A stretch of DNA of 64,000 bases from Candidatus Melainabacteria bacterium (GCA_003153555.1 PLZS01000088.1:21180-85179); one strand, 5' to 3'. Counted from the first letter of the stretch, positions 31,455 through 41,580 are shown. Notes: generated by a model not told the origin, from the letters alone. Program-made: numbers and translations.

Positions 31455-32879
31455 ATGGCAAATAAGCTATCAGTTGGTTTGGCGATCTCGATACTCCTCT
31501 CCGGTTCTTTCAGTAGTCTGGCTCTTGCTGATGATGCGACGTCGGCCCTCGAAAAACAGATCATGAACGGAGACGCAGCTCCATCGGGCAACCCGGATAA
31601 CTTTCCCTGGATGAACAAAGACGGGTCCGTAAAACCTTCAACGAACCCAGGCTCCGCCAATAGCACCCCTGCAGTGACTCCTTCAGTCAGTTCGCCGCCG
31701 CCGCCGCCTGTGCGTTCCGAGCCCATTCCACCAGCTCCCGTGGAAGTTAATAAGAGCCCGGCAGTTCATCCGGAAGCGGTTCGAGAAGAGAAATTGAAAG
31801 TCGAACATGCCGAAATTGAACGCGCACCACGCGAAAAAACAGTGGAAGCACGTCCGGCTGAAGAAAGGCCGGGCGAAGCAAAAAAAACTACGATGCTCTA
31901 TGGCCGCATCGAGCAGCTCACTGCCGGTGCAGGGGCCAGTTTTCCGTCGTTGAAGGCGCAAACACCCATGATGGATCCACGAGGCGTTCTAGCAGGTAAA
32001 GCAGCCGCCAATGGGGGCAGCCCGTTTCTTGGCGCGGTCCTCAAATCCTTTCCTGTCAATTATCAAGGTAACTGGGGTGGACGGCTTGTGCTTCAGACAG
32101 TTCAAGTCGATCCTAACTACTACCGCATCGATCCAGAAGAGGCGAGAAGAACCGTTCAAGCAATGAAGCCTGGCAATATTGGACAAGTAAACTTTATGTT
32201 CGACAGATCGCGAGGCGCAATCAGCCTGGAACCGGCTAAGTGCCTGTTCATGGTTCCTGCAGGCGACACACAAGTGCCCGATGAGATGAAGAAAATGCTC
32301 GGCGCAGGCGGCGGCGGCAATGCCGCTTTCGGTGGAATGATGAGCCAAATGGTGTCAAGTATGCCTGTGCCGATCGTTCTTGAATTTGGTGATGTGCAAA
32401 CGAGTTCCGGAGTAACCAGCGTGTCCGGCAACCAACTGCGTCAAAGGGTGCTGAAAAACGAAACTCGTCAACTAGCGCCGAACGTACTTGAACAACAAAT
32501 CGTGACGGAGGAGACGACTTGGGACAAGCACACCAATCAACCCCGCACCGGCTATGGTGAAAGTGTGGTTAAGTTTACGAGACAGTCGCCCACCGTACTT
32601 TATGTGCAAGCTGCAACTGTCAGTTACGGCGCGGACAAGAAATATTTGGCGAAGATGGTTTTGTACGGCAGCATCGGCAAGGGTGTAGTGATGAATACAG
32701 ACCCAATGCAGGCTATGCAGAGCAGCATGCCAGGTATGAGCGGAATGGGCGGCATGGGCGGGCTGCAAAACATGTTCGGTGGCGGTGGTGCAGGTGGGGC
32801 GCAGATGCCGGGTCAAATTCCGGGTATGCCGGCGGGTGGTTTGGACGGTATGTTGAAGAATCTATTTGGTGGACAGTAA
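31455..32879 (+). CDS. Secreted Pro-rich / Gly-Met-rich-tailed protein, unknown function
   Basis: Signal peptide, PPPPPVRSEPIPPAP linker, GMSGMGGMGGLQNMFGGGGAGGAQMPGQIPGMPAGG tail. Confidence 0.7.
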   Translation: MANKLSVGLAISILLSGSFSSLALADDATSALEKQIMNGDAAPSGNPDNFPWMNKDGSVKPSTNPGSANSTPAVTPSVSSPPPPPVRSEPIPPAPVEVNKSPAVHPEAVREEKLKVEHAEIERAPREKTVEARPAEERPGEAKKTTMLYGRIEQLTAGAGASFPSLKAQTPMMDPRGVLAGKAAANGGSPFLGAVLKSFPVNYQGNWGGRLVLQTVQVDPNYYRIDPEEARRTVQAMKPGNIGQVNFMFDRSRGAISLEPAKCLFMVPAGDTQVPDEMKKMLGAGGGGNAAFGGMMSQMVSSMPVPIVLEFGDVQTSSGVTSVSGNQLRQRVLKNETRQLAPNVLEQQIVTEETTWDKHTNQPRTGYGESVVKFTRQSPTVLYVQAATVSYGADKKYLAKMVLYGSIGKGVVMNTDPMQAMQSSMPGMSGMGGMGGLQNMFGGGGAGGAQMPGQIPGMPAGGLDGMLKNLFGGQ

Positions 32880-32907
32880 CTGACTCTGACAAGATATAAT
32901 TCTTGTC

Positions 32908-33429
32908 ATGGAATTAACTGATTTCGCTGAAATTGTCGACAACATGATCGTGCAGCACGATTATCCGGGCTTTGAAGTCCGTGGGCTCAAGCTCGGTCTA
33001 CCTGAATCAGTCCTGAAACTGCACGCTAAGGTTTTTGTGCAGGCGCTTGGGCATGAGAGCGTCTACGTCAAGCTGGCTGCTTTGCGTTGGTTTCAAGAAC
33101 GACCAGGCGTCGCTAAGTCGTACATCAAACCCATCATCGGCTTGCTAGACCATGCGGATGAGTGGGTGAGAATGGAAGCAGCAAAAACAGTTGAACGAGT
33201 TTCCTCCCCACCTGAAGATGCTGCTGTAAAAATTGCCCTGCTCTTGCGCGATCCCAACGTAGAAGTTCGAAAAACAGCAGCCAAAGCTTTAGGAAAAATG
33301 TGCAGCCGCACTACCAGTAAAAATGAAGCGATCGTGAAATCGTTGCACGATGCGGCTTCCGACGAAGATGCGGGCGTGCGCTGGAAGGCTCAAAAAGCGC
33401 TTAGACAAATCGGCGAGTATGCAAGCTAA
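32908..33429 (+). CDS. HEAT-repeat (PBS lyase-type) protein
   Basis: Repeated DHADEWVRMEAAKTVERV, DPNVEVRKTAAKALGKM, DEDAGVRWKAQKALRQIG. Confidence 0.88.
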   Translation: MELTDFAEIVDNMIVQHDYPGFEVRGLKLGLPESVLKLHAKVFVQALGHESVYVKLAALRWFQERPGVAKSYIKPIIGLLDHADEWVRMEAAKTVERVSSPPEDAAVKIALLLRDPNVEVRKTAAKALGKMCSRTTSKNEAIVKSLHDAASDEDAGVRWKAQKALRQIGEYAS

Positions 33430-33863
33430 GTATTTGTTTTTACTGCTTGCAATCCATCAACAATCTTTTGCATACGTTCAACAAACTTGTGATCGTTCTG
33501 AAGACGGCTGTAGTAGTCGTATTCATAATATTGCTCCAAAAAATTCAAGTTGTATCTAATAATTTTGAGCAAGTCTGCCACCACTGTCTGCACGTCGACA
33601 GTGAGACTGCGTAATTCGTCAAGCGTCGTTTCCGGAATTGCATCGTAATGTGAAGCCAGCAGCAGGTGAGCTTCTTGAGTGACACGTCCACACAGGGCCG
33701 ACAATTGATGCAGGTGCATACGAATCATCTTTTCTTCTAATGTGACTCGCTTTTCACTCAAACCGCTCAGTGCCAAGCCAATCTCTATTTGCACTTTTGC
33801 CAAGTTGCTTAATTCGGGCATCCATGCCGAAAGTGCATTGTGGTATTTTTCATCTTCGTGCAT
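33426..33863 (-). CDS. Hypothetical helical protein
   Basis: Intact ORF, 4-bp overlap with the convergent HEAT gene. Confidence 0.55.
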   Translation of the reverse strand: MHEDEKYHNALSAWMPELSNLAKVQIEIGLALSGLSEKRVTLEEKMIRMHLHQLSALCGRVTQEAHLLLASHYDAIPETTLDELRSLTVDVQTVVADLLKIIRYNLNFLEQYYEYDYYSRLQNDHKFVERMQKIVDGLQAVKTNT

Positions 33864-34137
33864 TGGTAGCTCTTTTGCGGGAAACTGATCATATCAGCTG
33901 TCACGTTGGTCGGAATGACGCTGGTTCTCCTCCCAGGAGTCGTCTGAAGCGGTTGTGCGAGGATAGCCTGTCCAAGAAGCGTATCAGGATGCCTGCACTT
34001 CATTTCCGATTAATGAAGCCTTGAGTGGCTTGCTAGATACGAACCAAACGGTCCACTATTGGACCGAGACGTCCGCTAGGTTCGATCGGAGATACGCCCG
34101 TCATACAATTCACGCGCTGGGCAAGAGGGCGGAATTT

Positions 34138-34172
34138 AAAAGCCGCTGTAAGACTTGCTTACAACGGCTTTT
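34138..34172 (-). terminator. Terminator-like hairpin AAAAGCCGCTGTAAG-ACTTG-CTTACAACGGCTTTT
   Basis: 15-bp stem with one wobble position, directly downstream of the CopG gene; T-runs on both strands. Confidence 0.8.
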
Positions 34173-34202
34173 GTTCTCTAGTTGGAGGAGTCGGTAAAAC
34201 TT

Positions 34203-34406
34203 CTACGAAAGAGTGTTGGCGAAGGTATCAGCTGTTTCTAGTGTGCTGACGGCCAAATGTGCACCTTGAGTGCGTCTAAAGTTGTCGAGGTAACGACGGA
34301 GAGCTTCTCTAATTAAGTCGGAGCGGGTGCGGTGTTCGCATTGAGCGATGAAATCAACTTGTTCTAGCATTGCTGGTGGCAGAGCGATCAGTACCTTCTT
34401 GGGCAT
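34203..34406 (-). CDS. Solitary ribbon-helix-helix (CopG/MetJ-like) protein
   Basis: KKVLIALPPAMLEQVDFIAQCEHRTRSDLIREALRRYL typical RHH. Confidence 0.88.
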   Translation of the reverse strand: MPKKVLIALPPAMLEQVDFIAQCEHRTRSDLIREALRRYLDNFRRTQGAHLAVSTLETADTFANTLS

Positions 34407-34894
34407 AAGCTTAGTTCCTCACATAGACAGCAGGGGATATCGGGAGCTACTCAGTTCAACTCTAAGTAGATCCAACAATTACGGTTCTTAACAGAACTTG
34501 TAACTTCAGAGGCGGAGGCGCGATTAATCAACCACCTTCTTTATGCTATTCACTTTACACACTGGAACGAATATCGTAAAGGTCCAAGAGAGGCATAAAT
34601 GCTCATTTTAGCTAAACGCGAGATAAAAGGATTTTCTGAATCTCTACAACGCAACAAAGACAACATTCTGTGTGTAAACTCCCGAAAACATGCGTGTTTC
34701 AGACATACAGTTAGATACTCTCAGACATATATCGTCACTTGCAAATCTCTGCGGTTGTGCTAGCAGAGTTTTGAAAAGTGCTTGCAACCCTGATTCTCTC
34801 ATCGAGTAAGTTATAATTGGCCCTCGTCCCAATTTTTAGTTCCTTTGAAACTAAGGAACGATGCGGCTTTGCAAGAGGCTGCGAGGAGAAGAGC

Positions 34895-35464
34895 ATGGTC
34901 AACAAAATACCTTCCTATGTAATCAGTGCAGGTGGCAAATTCGCGATTTTGTCTAGCAGATGTCATCCCGCCAGCAGTCAGGTCATGGCAGCAGCATCAA
35001 AGGATGCTTTGGAATCATGCGGTGTTGAGACCGACGACATCTATTTAATAGATTGTCCATCTGATTCTTTATTGACTGGTATGAGCAGAGAGATCGCAAA
35101 GAGCGGATCGTTCGCTGCAGTCATAAGTCTGGCTGTTTTAGGCAATGACAGCGAGTATGCCGAATCAATCCGAATCGGAATGACTACAAGCGATTTCAGC
35201 GTTCCAGTGATACCAGCCGTGATGCCAGAGAGATGCGGCGAATCCGCTATTGCTCTAGCAGCTCAAAAAGCGGCACGTTCTGCAATCGAATTAGTCAATT
35301 TTTCAAGCATGCTCTCAGAATTTAGCGTTGCTCAAAATTTTGCAGATCTCGAAGACGAGGTTGAAGAAGTGCCAACAGCGGCAAAGCCAAGAGCTACGCG
35401 TGCACGAAGAACGACTGCTGCAGCCACTACAAACGGTCGTCGAACGAAGAGGAAAACACGGTAA
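34895..35464 (+). CDS. Divergent lumazine-synthase (RibH)-like fold protein with basic C-terminal tail
   Basis: GAGGAG upstream; FAILSSRCHPASSQVMAAASKDALESCGVETDDIYLIDCPS...EIAKSGSFAAVISLAVLGNDSE...VPVIPAVM...ESAIALAAQKAARSAIELVNFSSML lines up with RibH by eye; tail PRATRARRTTAAATTNGRRTKRKTR. Confidence 0.6.
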   Translation: MVNKIPSYVISAGGKFAILSSRCHPASSQVMAAASKDALESCGVETDDIYLIDCPSDSLLTGMSREIAKSGSFAAVISLAVLGNDSEYAESIRIGMTTSDFSVPVIPAVMPERCGESAIALAAQKAARSAIELVNFSSMLSEFSVAQNFADLEDEVEEVPTAAKPRATRARRTTAAATTNGRRTKRKTR

Positions 35465-36231
35465 TGATCATAGCGACGTGGAATGTCAACTCCATTTCGG
35501 TCCGTTTGCCACAATTAATTGATTGGCTACAGACGCATAAACCAAATGTGGTGTGCTTGCAAGAGACAAAAACAGTAGATGATAAATTCCCTTTCGAAAA
35601 ATTGTCTGAGGTTGGCTACAACTGCGAGTTCTTCGGGGAACGGTCGTACAACGGCGTAGCCATCCTTTCTGATCGTCCGATCATGAACGTTCGCAAAGGA
35701 TTCATCGATGGTGATGAGCAGAGCCAAAAAAGACTGATTGAGGCCGAAATAGATTCAGTGCACATCATTAATGTGTACATCCCAAACGGGTCTGCTGTAG
35801 GTTCTAGCAAATACGAGTTCAAACTCGATTGGCTGCAAAGACTTCATCATCACATTGCACACAATCACGATATGAACAAGCAACTTGTGCTATGCGGAGA
35901 TTTCAATATTGCCACAGAGGACATTGATTGCTACAACGCAGAGTTGGTTAAAGGCACCATCATGGTCAGTGATGCTGAACGGTCGTCGCTGGATCAGGTC
36001 AAGGCACTTGGTTTTGTAGATACATTCAGAATGCACAATAAGGAAGCCGGGCAATTTTCATGGTGGGATTACAGAATGGGCTGTTTTCGACGCAACATGG
36101 GTTTTCGTATCGACCACATTTGGGCCAGCGAATCACTCGCTTCTCAATGCGAGAGCGTATTCATTGACAAAGCGCCTCGCAAAATGGAACGACCTTCTGA
36201 TCATGCTCCTGTCGTTGCTAAATTCAACTGA
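35464..36231 (+). CDS. xth: Exodeoxyribonuclease III
   Basis: MIIATWNVNSISVRLPQLIDWL, VCLQETK, GDFNIATEDIDCYN, FRIDHIWAS, PSDHAPVVAKF; start overlaps upstream stop (TAATG). Confidence 0.96.
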   Translation: MIIATWNVNSISVRLPQLIDWLQTHKPNVVCLQETKTVDDKFPFEKLSEVGYNCEFFGERSYNGVAILSDRPIMNVRKGFIDGDEQSQKRLIEAEIDSVHIINVYIPNGSAVGSSKYEFKLDWLQRLHHHIAHNHDMNKQLVLCGDFNIATEDIDCYNAELVKGTIMVSDAERSSLDQVKALGFVDTFRMHNKEAGQFSWWDYRMGCFRRNMGFRIDHIWASESLASQCESVFIDKAPRKMERPSDHAPVVAKFN

Positions 36232-36279
36232 CGCCCTTGTGACGCTACGTGCCGGTACTTATCGCAGAACGAATAAAAA

Positions 36280-36307
36280 AGCGAGAGATGTGGAATCATC
36301 CCTCGCT
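36280..36307. terminator. Bidirectional terminator-like hairpin AGCGAG-aGATG-TGGAAT-CATCc-CTCGCT with flanking A/T runs
   Basis: Between convergent xth and acyl-CoA dehydrogenase. Confidence 0.78.
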
Positions 36308-36371
36308 CGATTTTAAGGAGCCTTAGAGCGCTTGCTATTGTGTCTGGGCTGGTTGGTCACTCTACGGCGAA

Positions 36372-38309
36372 TTACGCGCCGACCTTTGACTTTTCTTTCG
36401 TTTCAGCCTTCTTTGTATAAGGGAAGATGATTTCATCCTTATAGATAGATTCCAATGAAGGAATTCCACCGGCAACGATCATATCTGCGAGTTTTCCGCA
36501 AGCGCGAAAATATTGATCAGATGGACGTTCGCCGGTTAACTTGCGTGTCAGATCTTGGCACAGGATATCGGTTGAAGCGATAGTCACTTCATCGCCTTGT
36601 TGGTGCGCCCACAAAGATGTCACCAAAATAATTATCGTGTCTTGGACACGTTGGGACATTTCAGCGATGCGGCACTGACGGTCAGCGAGTTTGAGTTGAT
36701 GCTTTACCATGGCTTCGCTCAATTCGATCGGACTGGCGTTCAACATTTCCATAGCAAAATCTACATGCGCTTGCAAGAGCGGATTCATATTCGGCACTTG
36801 ATGATTGTCCGCGCCAGTGAACATCTTACCGAGCCGCCAAGTCGCATACGGAATTATCTCGTTGCGAAGTGCCCAGGCGTGTGCTGGATTAGCGGGATTG
36901 AAATTGCGAATGTTTTCTCGCTGCAAAGCCTTACCAACAGGTTCAAAGTATTTCTGTCCATGATGTTTTGCGAGCGATTTGAAAAACGCCATGCCAAGCA
37001 TTTCCCCTTCGCCCTCATAAATACATGGTGCCAGAAAATCGTGCACGTTATCCCCGAACAAATGACCATAGACAAATGAACGACCACCGTGCGTTTTCAT
37101 GAAGAGTTCAATGGCCACTTCTTTTTCTGCTTCGCTGCCAAAAATCTTGGCAATCACGCATTCCAGTTCGCCTCGATAGCCCTGATCAAGCAACCACGAA
37201 CCCCACTGATAGAGGGCATTTGCTCCGCAAATTAAGGCAGCGCACCTGGCAATTCTTCTTTTAATGAGTTCTCTAGTTTCAATCGCGTTACCATACGTTT
37301 CTCTAAAATTCGCCCACGGCAACATATTCGCAAGCATTACTTTCATCACACCTGCGGCATTCGCACACAATGCCAAGCGACCTAAGTTCAAGCCATGATA
37401 GGCGACGGTCAATCCATCACCAATTGGTGGCACCAGAAGATTTTCTTTGGGAACAAGAAAGTCTTTGAACTTCAAACCGTTGTTGTAAGCATGTTTGAGA
37501 GCGTAAATGCCATAGTGGACAATTTGGAAATTTTCATTTTCCGCTTTTGGAAGGTCTGCAATCAACGCTGCTGGTTTTCCATCTATCAAACAAACGATGC
37601 CGACCGTCCTTCCTGGAATCGCGTTGGTGATGAATACCTTTTCGCCGTTAATGACATAATTGTCGCCTTTCAAAACTGCTGTGGTTCTCAAAGCGGTCAA
37701 GTCGGAACCGGCCCACGGTTCTGTTAGTGCAAATGCAGAGAGTGTTTCGCCAGAGGCGAGCAGAGGCAAAAAGCGTTTCTTTTGCTCTTCTGTGCCAAAA
37801 GATGCAACGGGATCGACTGCTCCAATGCAGCCGTGCACTGAAGCCAGCCCAGCACTTGTCGGGTCTATCGTTGCCACTTCGGAAAGGAAAGTCATAAACT
37901 GCCGAATTGTTGCACCCTGTCCACCATATTTTTTCGGAATCAGCATGCCCCAATAGCCTGCCTCAGCCAGTTCTTGAAGGATTTGATCGGAGACTTTTCC
38001 CTTCGCATCCCAAACCGTGTTGGCCTTTTGATGCTTCTGCAAAACCTCAAGGCATTTTTTCATCGAAGGGATCGAAACGTCGGCAGCTGCTGACTTGGGC
38101 GTCGTAAAAAGGTTAATCGGTACGCTATCATCCCAAATAGCCCTGTGGATGGGACTGTTGACAGTTTTGTACTCCTCAGCGAACATCGATTCGACCTGAT
38201 CATCAGCGCGGTCCACCGCGCCTGTTTTGGTCGCTTCTTCTTCGGTCTTACCGCCCAACCGCAGCGCGGTTTCGGCGAAGCTGACGTCTTTGTTTGGGTC
38301 CGTTGTCAT
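36372..38309 (-). CDS. Acyl-CoA dehydrogenase family protein
   Basis: GYWGMLIPKKYGGQGATIRQFMTFLSEVA, ALTEPWAGSDLTALRTTA, GEKVFITNA. Confidence 0.94.
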   Translation of the reverse strand: MTTDPNKDVSFAETALRLGGKTEEEATKTGAVDRADDQVESMFAEEYKTVNSPIHRAIWDDSVPINLFTTPKSAAADVSIPSMKKCLEVLQKHQKANTVWDAKGKVSDQILQELAEAGYWGMLIPKKYGGQGATIRQFMTFLSEVATIDPTSAGLASVHGCIGAVDPVASFGTEEQKKRFLPLLASGETLSAFALTEPWAGSDLTALRTTAVLKGDNYVINGEKVFITNAIPGRTVGIVCLIDGKPAALIADLPKAENENFQIVHYGIYALKHAYNNGLKFKDFLVPKENLLVPPIGDGLTVAYHGLNLGRLALCANAAGVMKVMLANMLPWANFRETYGNAIETRELIKRRIARCAALICGANALYQWGSWLLDQGYRGELECVIAKIFGSEAEKEVAIELFMKTHGGRSFVYGHLFGDNVHDFLAPCIYEGEGEMLGMAFFKSLAKHHGQKYFEPVGKALQRENIRNFNPANPAHAWALRNEIIPYATWRLGKMFTGADNHQVPNMNPLLQAHVDFAMEMLNASPIELSEAMVKHQLKLADRQCRIAEMSQRVQDTIIILVTSLWAHQQGDEVTIASTDILCQDLTRKLTGERPSDQYFRACGKLADMIVAGGIPSLESIYKDEIIFPYTKKAETKEKSKVGA

Positions 38310-38582
38310 ATTGATTGCCTTTATATGAGCCGATCATATTGATCATAGCCCATCCTGACGGGGGTCGCCGCTCAGCTCGGAGAACCAAGCCAGCAAAGAT
38401 CATAGCGGCATTTAAGAGAAACTTTTGCCGCGCTGCGCAACTTGCACTCTTTTAAAGGCAACCTCGGTGCGAAAATGTGGGAATCGAAATGAAGCTCGGA
38501 TCACAAGACCCGTCTTGATACGTGTAGTGGGCGGCATTGACAATCGCCCTTCAGCAATCCCATTACCAGGCTCAGACTTGGT

Positions 38583-38611
38583 GCCGGCAAGGATGCCGGC
38601 GCTCCCAGGCT
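38583..38611. repeat. Interspersed GC-rich repeat, second copy of the 23977-24005 element
   Basis: 29/29 identity by eye. Confidence 0.85.
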
Positions 38612-39783
38612 TAAATGCCTAGCTGTATCGGTGGATCGGCGTTATTGTCAATTGCCACCGTAAATGGTGCACCGTCCAGCAACTTGATTAGCTTTTCTCC
38701 AGCCATATCACGACGCCATCCCTGCAGCAATGGTAAGGGAGAAGTTGTTAGTGCATCTTCTCGGTGGGCTCGAACCAGCGCCTGTAAATCATCGCGAGTG
38801 CAAACAAGCTCGGTGGCTATGTCAGCGTTGTAGGCTATTACCTTGAGGATCGCAAACATATAATCCGCTAACAATACTTCTCGCTTTGGAGGGATGCGAG
38901 AACTTGGCCAAGAAGGCAGTTCTGCTTCTGGTATTAGCATTCCTTTTTCAACGGCCTTCAACATCAAATTGCCGAAGGTTCTAATTTGATCAGGACGAAT
39001 ACCGCGAATTCTTTGAATATCCGAGATGTTCTGCGGAGGGCGACGGCTAATTTCTACTAGCGAATTGTCAGCCAAAATCGATTTCGCCGGCTTGTTCGTG
39101 CGCACCGCTTCTTTGTTTCTCCAATCAGACAATGATTGAAGAACAGCTAATCCACGACGATTGAGACCGCTCGCACCCTTAATGCGTAAATAATCGTTAC
39201 TGCGATCGCGCTGATATTTCTCAGCTAGAACGTAGCGTTTGCATTCCTCTTCGGCCCAGGACAATCTTCCCTGCTCTTTCAATATGACGCAAAGTTTGTC
39301 ATACATCGGCAACAGATGACAAACATCCTCTAGTGCATACTCAATTTGCGAATGCGTCAACGGTCTGCCGAGCCAATCCGTAAAGCTTTCGGTTTTAGCA
39401 ATGGTGACACCGAGCAGTTGACTAAGCAATTTTCCATAACCAATTGGATAGCCGAAGCCACCAAAACCAGCGCCGATTTGAGTGTCAAAAATGTTTTGGG
39501 GCACCAATCCGGACAATCCATAGACCAGATCCAAATCCTGATTGGCGGCGTGAAGAACGACGAGAACGTGAGGATTACAAATGCGTTCCCAGAGCATCGT
39601 CAAATCAGGCAAAGCCAGGGGATCGACAATGTGCGCGGCATGATCGGTTGCAACTTGCACAAGACAAAGAACCGGTTCGAACGTGCGCTCGGGGATAAAT
39701 TCCAAATCCATCGCGCATCGACCGCTGCTATCGATTTCTTCGCATAGCTTTCTCAATTCAGATTGGTCAGTAATGATGGACAT
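38611..39783 (-). CDS. rnd: Ribonuclease D (DEDD exonuclease + HRDC)
   Basis: CAMDLEFIPERTFEPVLCLVQVA, HAANQDLDLVYGL, FDTQIGAGFGG, YALEDVCHLLPMYDKL. Confidence 0.92.
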   Translation of the reverse strand: MSIITDQSELRKLCEEIDSSGRCAMDLEFIPERTFEPVLCLVQVATDHAAHIVDPLALPDLTMLWERICNPHVLVVLHAANQDLDLVYGLSGLVPQNIFDTQIGAGFGGFGYPIGYGKLLSQLLGVTIAKTESFTDWLGRPLTHSQIEYALEDVCHLLPMYDKLCVILKEQGRLSWAEEECKRYVLAEKYQRDRSNDYLRIKGASGLNRRGLAVLQSLSDWRNKEAVRTNKPAKSILADNSLVEISRRPPQNISDIQRIRGIRPDQIRTFGNLMLKAVEKGMLIPEAELPSWPSSRIPPKREVLLADYMFAILKVIAYNADIATELVCTRDDLQALVRAHREDALTTSPLPLLQGWRRDMAGEKLIKLLDGAPFTVAIDNNADPPIQLGI

Positions 39784-39786
39784 GTT

Positions 39787-40638
39787 TTAGAGGGCGCCTT
39801 GGGCCGGTAGTCTTAAATATTTCCGTGACCATTTGAGTGATCCTGGTCTGCCCATAACAACTGATGTGGCATGTTTTATCGTATCGGCAGGGAAAGCAAG
39901 ATGGTCACAATCCAACGAACCGACGTCCAAATTGTTACCAAGAGCGATCGCGGCTGGACCGGCTGTATCCCAGGTTTTCAACTTGCCTGATAGATGAACG
40001 AAAATGTCAGCGCTATCTTCCAAAACCTTGGCTACTTTCAAACCAATACTGCCGCCTTTAACGAGCACCACTTTCGGATGTTCTTTAACCCATGGATGAG
40101 ATGTTCGATCGCGATAGCCCATAATCACTCGCGCTGGTGCTTCCTGATCAAGCTGGGGTAGCGGCTTGAACCTAACAGCGTCTGAGTTTAATTGTTTTTT
40201 CCAGGCACCATATCCAGGGCCACCATAATAAATCGTCATGTTGGCAGGGGCAAATACCCAGCCAAAGATCGGCTTCAGATCAACAACCAATCCGATCATT
40301 ACGGACCACTGTCCATCATTCTTTATGTAATTGTCGGTGCCATCGATCGGGTCGACGAGCCAGACACGTGAAGCGCCTTTGCTGGAGGAATGCACGTCAT
40401 CTTCTTCCGATACGATCGTGTCATCTGGAAAGCGATTGGTCAGAACTCGCACGATTAATCGAGAAAGTTCGAAATCAGCGGCAGTAACGCGATCTTGAGG
40501 ACCCGTTTTTTCCTGGATTTCTACTCCTTCTCTCATGCTGGCTGCGAGAATTCCGGCTTCCTGTGCAAGTTCGCAAACGAACACAATGTCGTCTTGCGAT
40601 AATCCATCAACCTCTGTCACTGCTGGTACCAATTTCAC
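39787..40638 (-). CDS. cysQ: Inositol monophosphatase-family / 3'(2'),5'-bisphosphate nucleotidase-like
   Basis: VSEEDD, VWLVDPIDGTDNYI, GGSIGLKVAKVLEDSADIFVHLSGKLKTWDTAGP. Confidence 0.85.
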   Translation of the reverse strand: MKLVPAVTEVDGLSQDDIVFVCELAQEAGILAASMREGVEIQEKTGPQDRVTAADFELSRLIVRVLTNRFPDDTIVSEEDDVHSSSKGASRVWLVDPIDGTDNYIKNDGQWSVMIGLVVDLKPIFGWVFAPANMTIYYGGPGYGAWKKQLNSDAVRFKPLPQLDQEAPARVIMGYRDRTSHPWVKEHPKVVLVKGGSIGLKVAKVLEDSADIFVHLSGKLKTWDTAGPAAIALGNNLDVGSLDCDHLAFPADTIKHATSVVMGRPGSLKWSRKYLRLPAQGAL

Positions 40639-40650
40639 TATGTATTATGT

Positions 40651-41151
40651 CTAACGTGCCTGAGATGCTCTTTGATTTGGATCAGCATCTTCCGAATACA
40701 TTCGTGCATGAAATTCGTCTGCCAGTTTATTATCCAAAAGGTCGGCAACGTATGCCGCGTTCCATACTAACTCTTCCAGCTCTGTTTGCATGAGTCCCAC
40801 AGTTGGTCGTTGAGAGACCACCAAAACGATGTCTCCGTGAGTCGCGAGAGCACAGCTGGTCAGGTTGGTGTTTATGTCTAGCAACCGATGAAAGAAAGCC
40901 TCTTTATTGTGTTCGGGCACGAACACCAGCGGACTCGTTATTCTCAAGACCGCCCCATTGGGAGCGTCCTGAACAAAAATATAAATCTTGGCGCTTCCCT
41001 CGGTCAACCACCAACCGTACCCGTCAGAACCGGTTAACTGATGATCATGGGCATCCAGACCGCGGTGCTGGTAATAAGTTTCAACCATGGCGACTGCTTC
41101 ATCCGCTAGCCCTCTACTGACTTTTTGCGTACCGAACAGACCCATGAGCAA
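40651..41151 (-). CDS. YbjN / type III chaperone-like domain protein
   Basis: AKIYIFVQDAPNGAVLRITSPLVFVP, LLDINTNLTSCALATHGDIVLVVSQRPT. Confidence 0.65.
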   Translation of the reverse strand: MLMGLFGTQKVSRGLADEAVAMVETYYQHRGLDAHDHQLTGSDGYGWWLTEGSAKIYIFVQDAPNGAVLRITSPLVFVPEHNKEAFFHRLLDINTNLTSCALATHGDIVLVVSQRPTVGLMQTELEELVWNAAYVADLLDNKLADEFHARMYSEDADPNQRASQAR

Positions 41152-41465
41152 ATCCTTTTATATGTTAGTCCAGCCAACCATCCAAAGTATACCGGGAACG
41201 TCCGTTTTAACTGCTAGGGCTGTCTAATTTTGGAGATTCTTCCTGATCTTCGTCGGCGGGTACAGCTTGCTGAGCGGCTGTGTACATCTGGACAGGCTGC
41301 GACGTATCGAAAAATTAAGGGTCATTAAGCTTCGCTGTCCGCTTTACGACCTGCCAGGGCTGGCACTACCGGCATTATCGCCTGTGTAATTTTTTTGCAA
41401 CGGAAGATAGTCACCCTCGGTGATAGACAGTTGATGACCATGATAAGATACTCAATCGCAGCTAT

Positions 41466-41537
41466 TCCCGAGTAGCGCAGCGGTAGCGCAGTTGACTGTT
41501 AATCAATTGGTCGCTGGTTCGAATCCAGCCTCGGGAG
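41466..41537 (+). tRNA. tRNA-Asn (anticodon GTT)
   Basis: Acceptor TCCCGAG/CTCGGGA, anticodon arm GTTGA-CTGTTAA-TCAAT, T-arm GCTGG-TTCGAAT-CCAGC. Confidence 0.96.
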
Positions 41538-41548
41538 TTTATTCATCG

Positions 41549-41580
41549 ATGCGGCCTCTTAAGGGGCCGCATTGTTTTTT
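41549..41580 (+). terminator. Rho-independent terminator ATGCGGCC...GGCCGCAT-TGTTTTTT after tRNA-Asn
   Basis: Strong GC stem plus T-tract. Confidence 0.9.
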
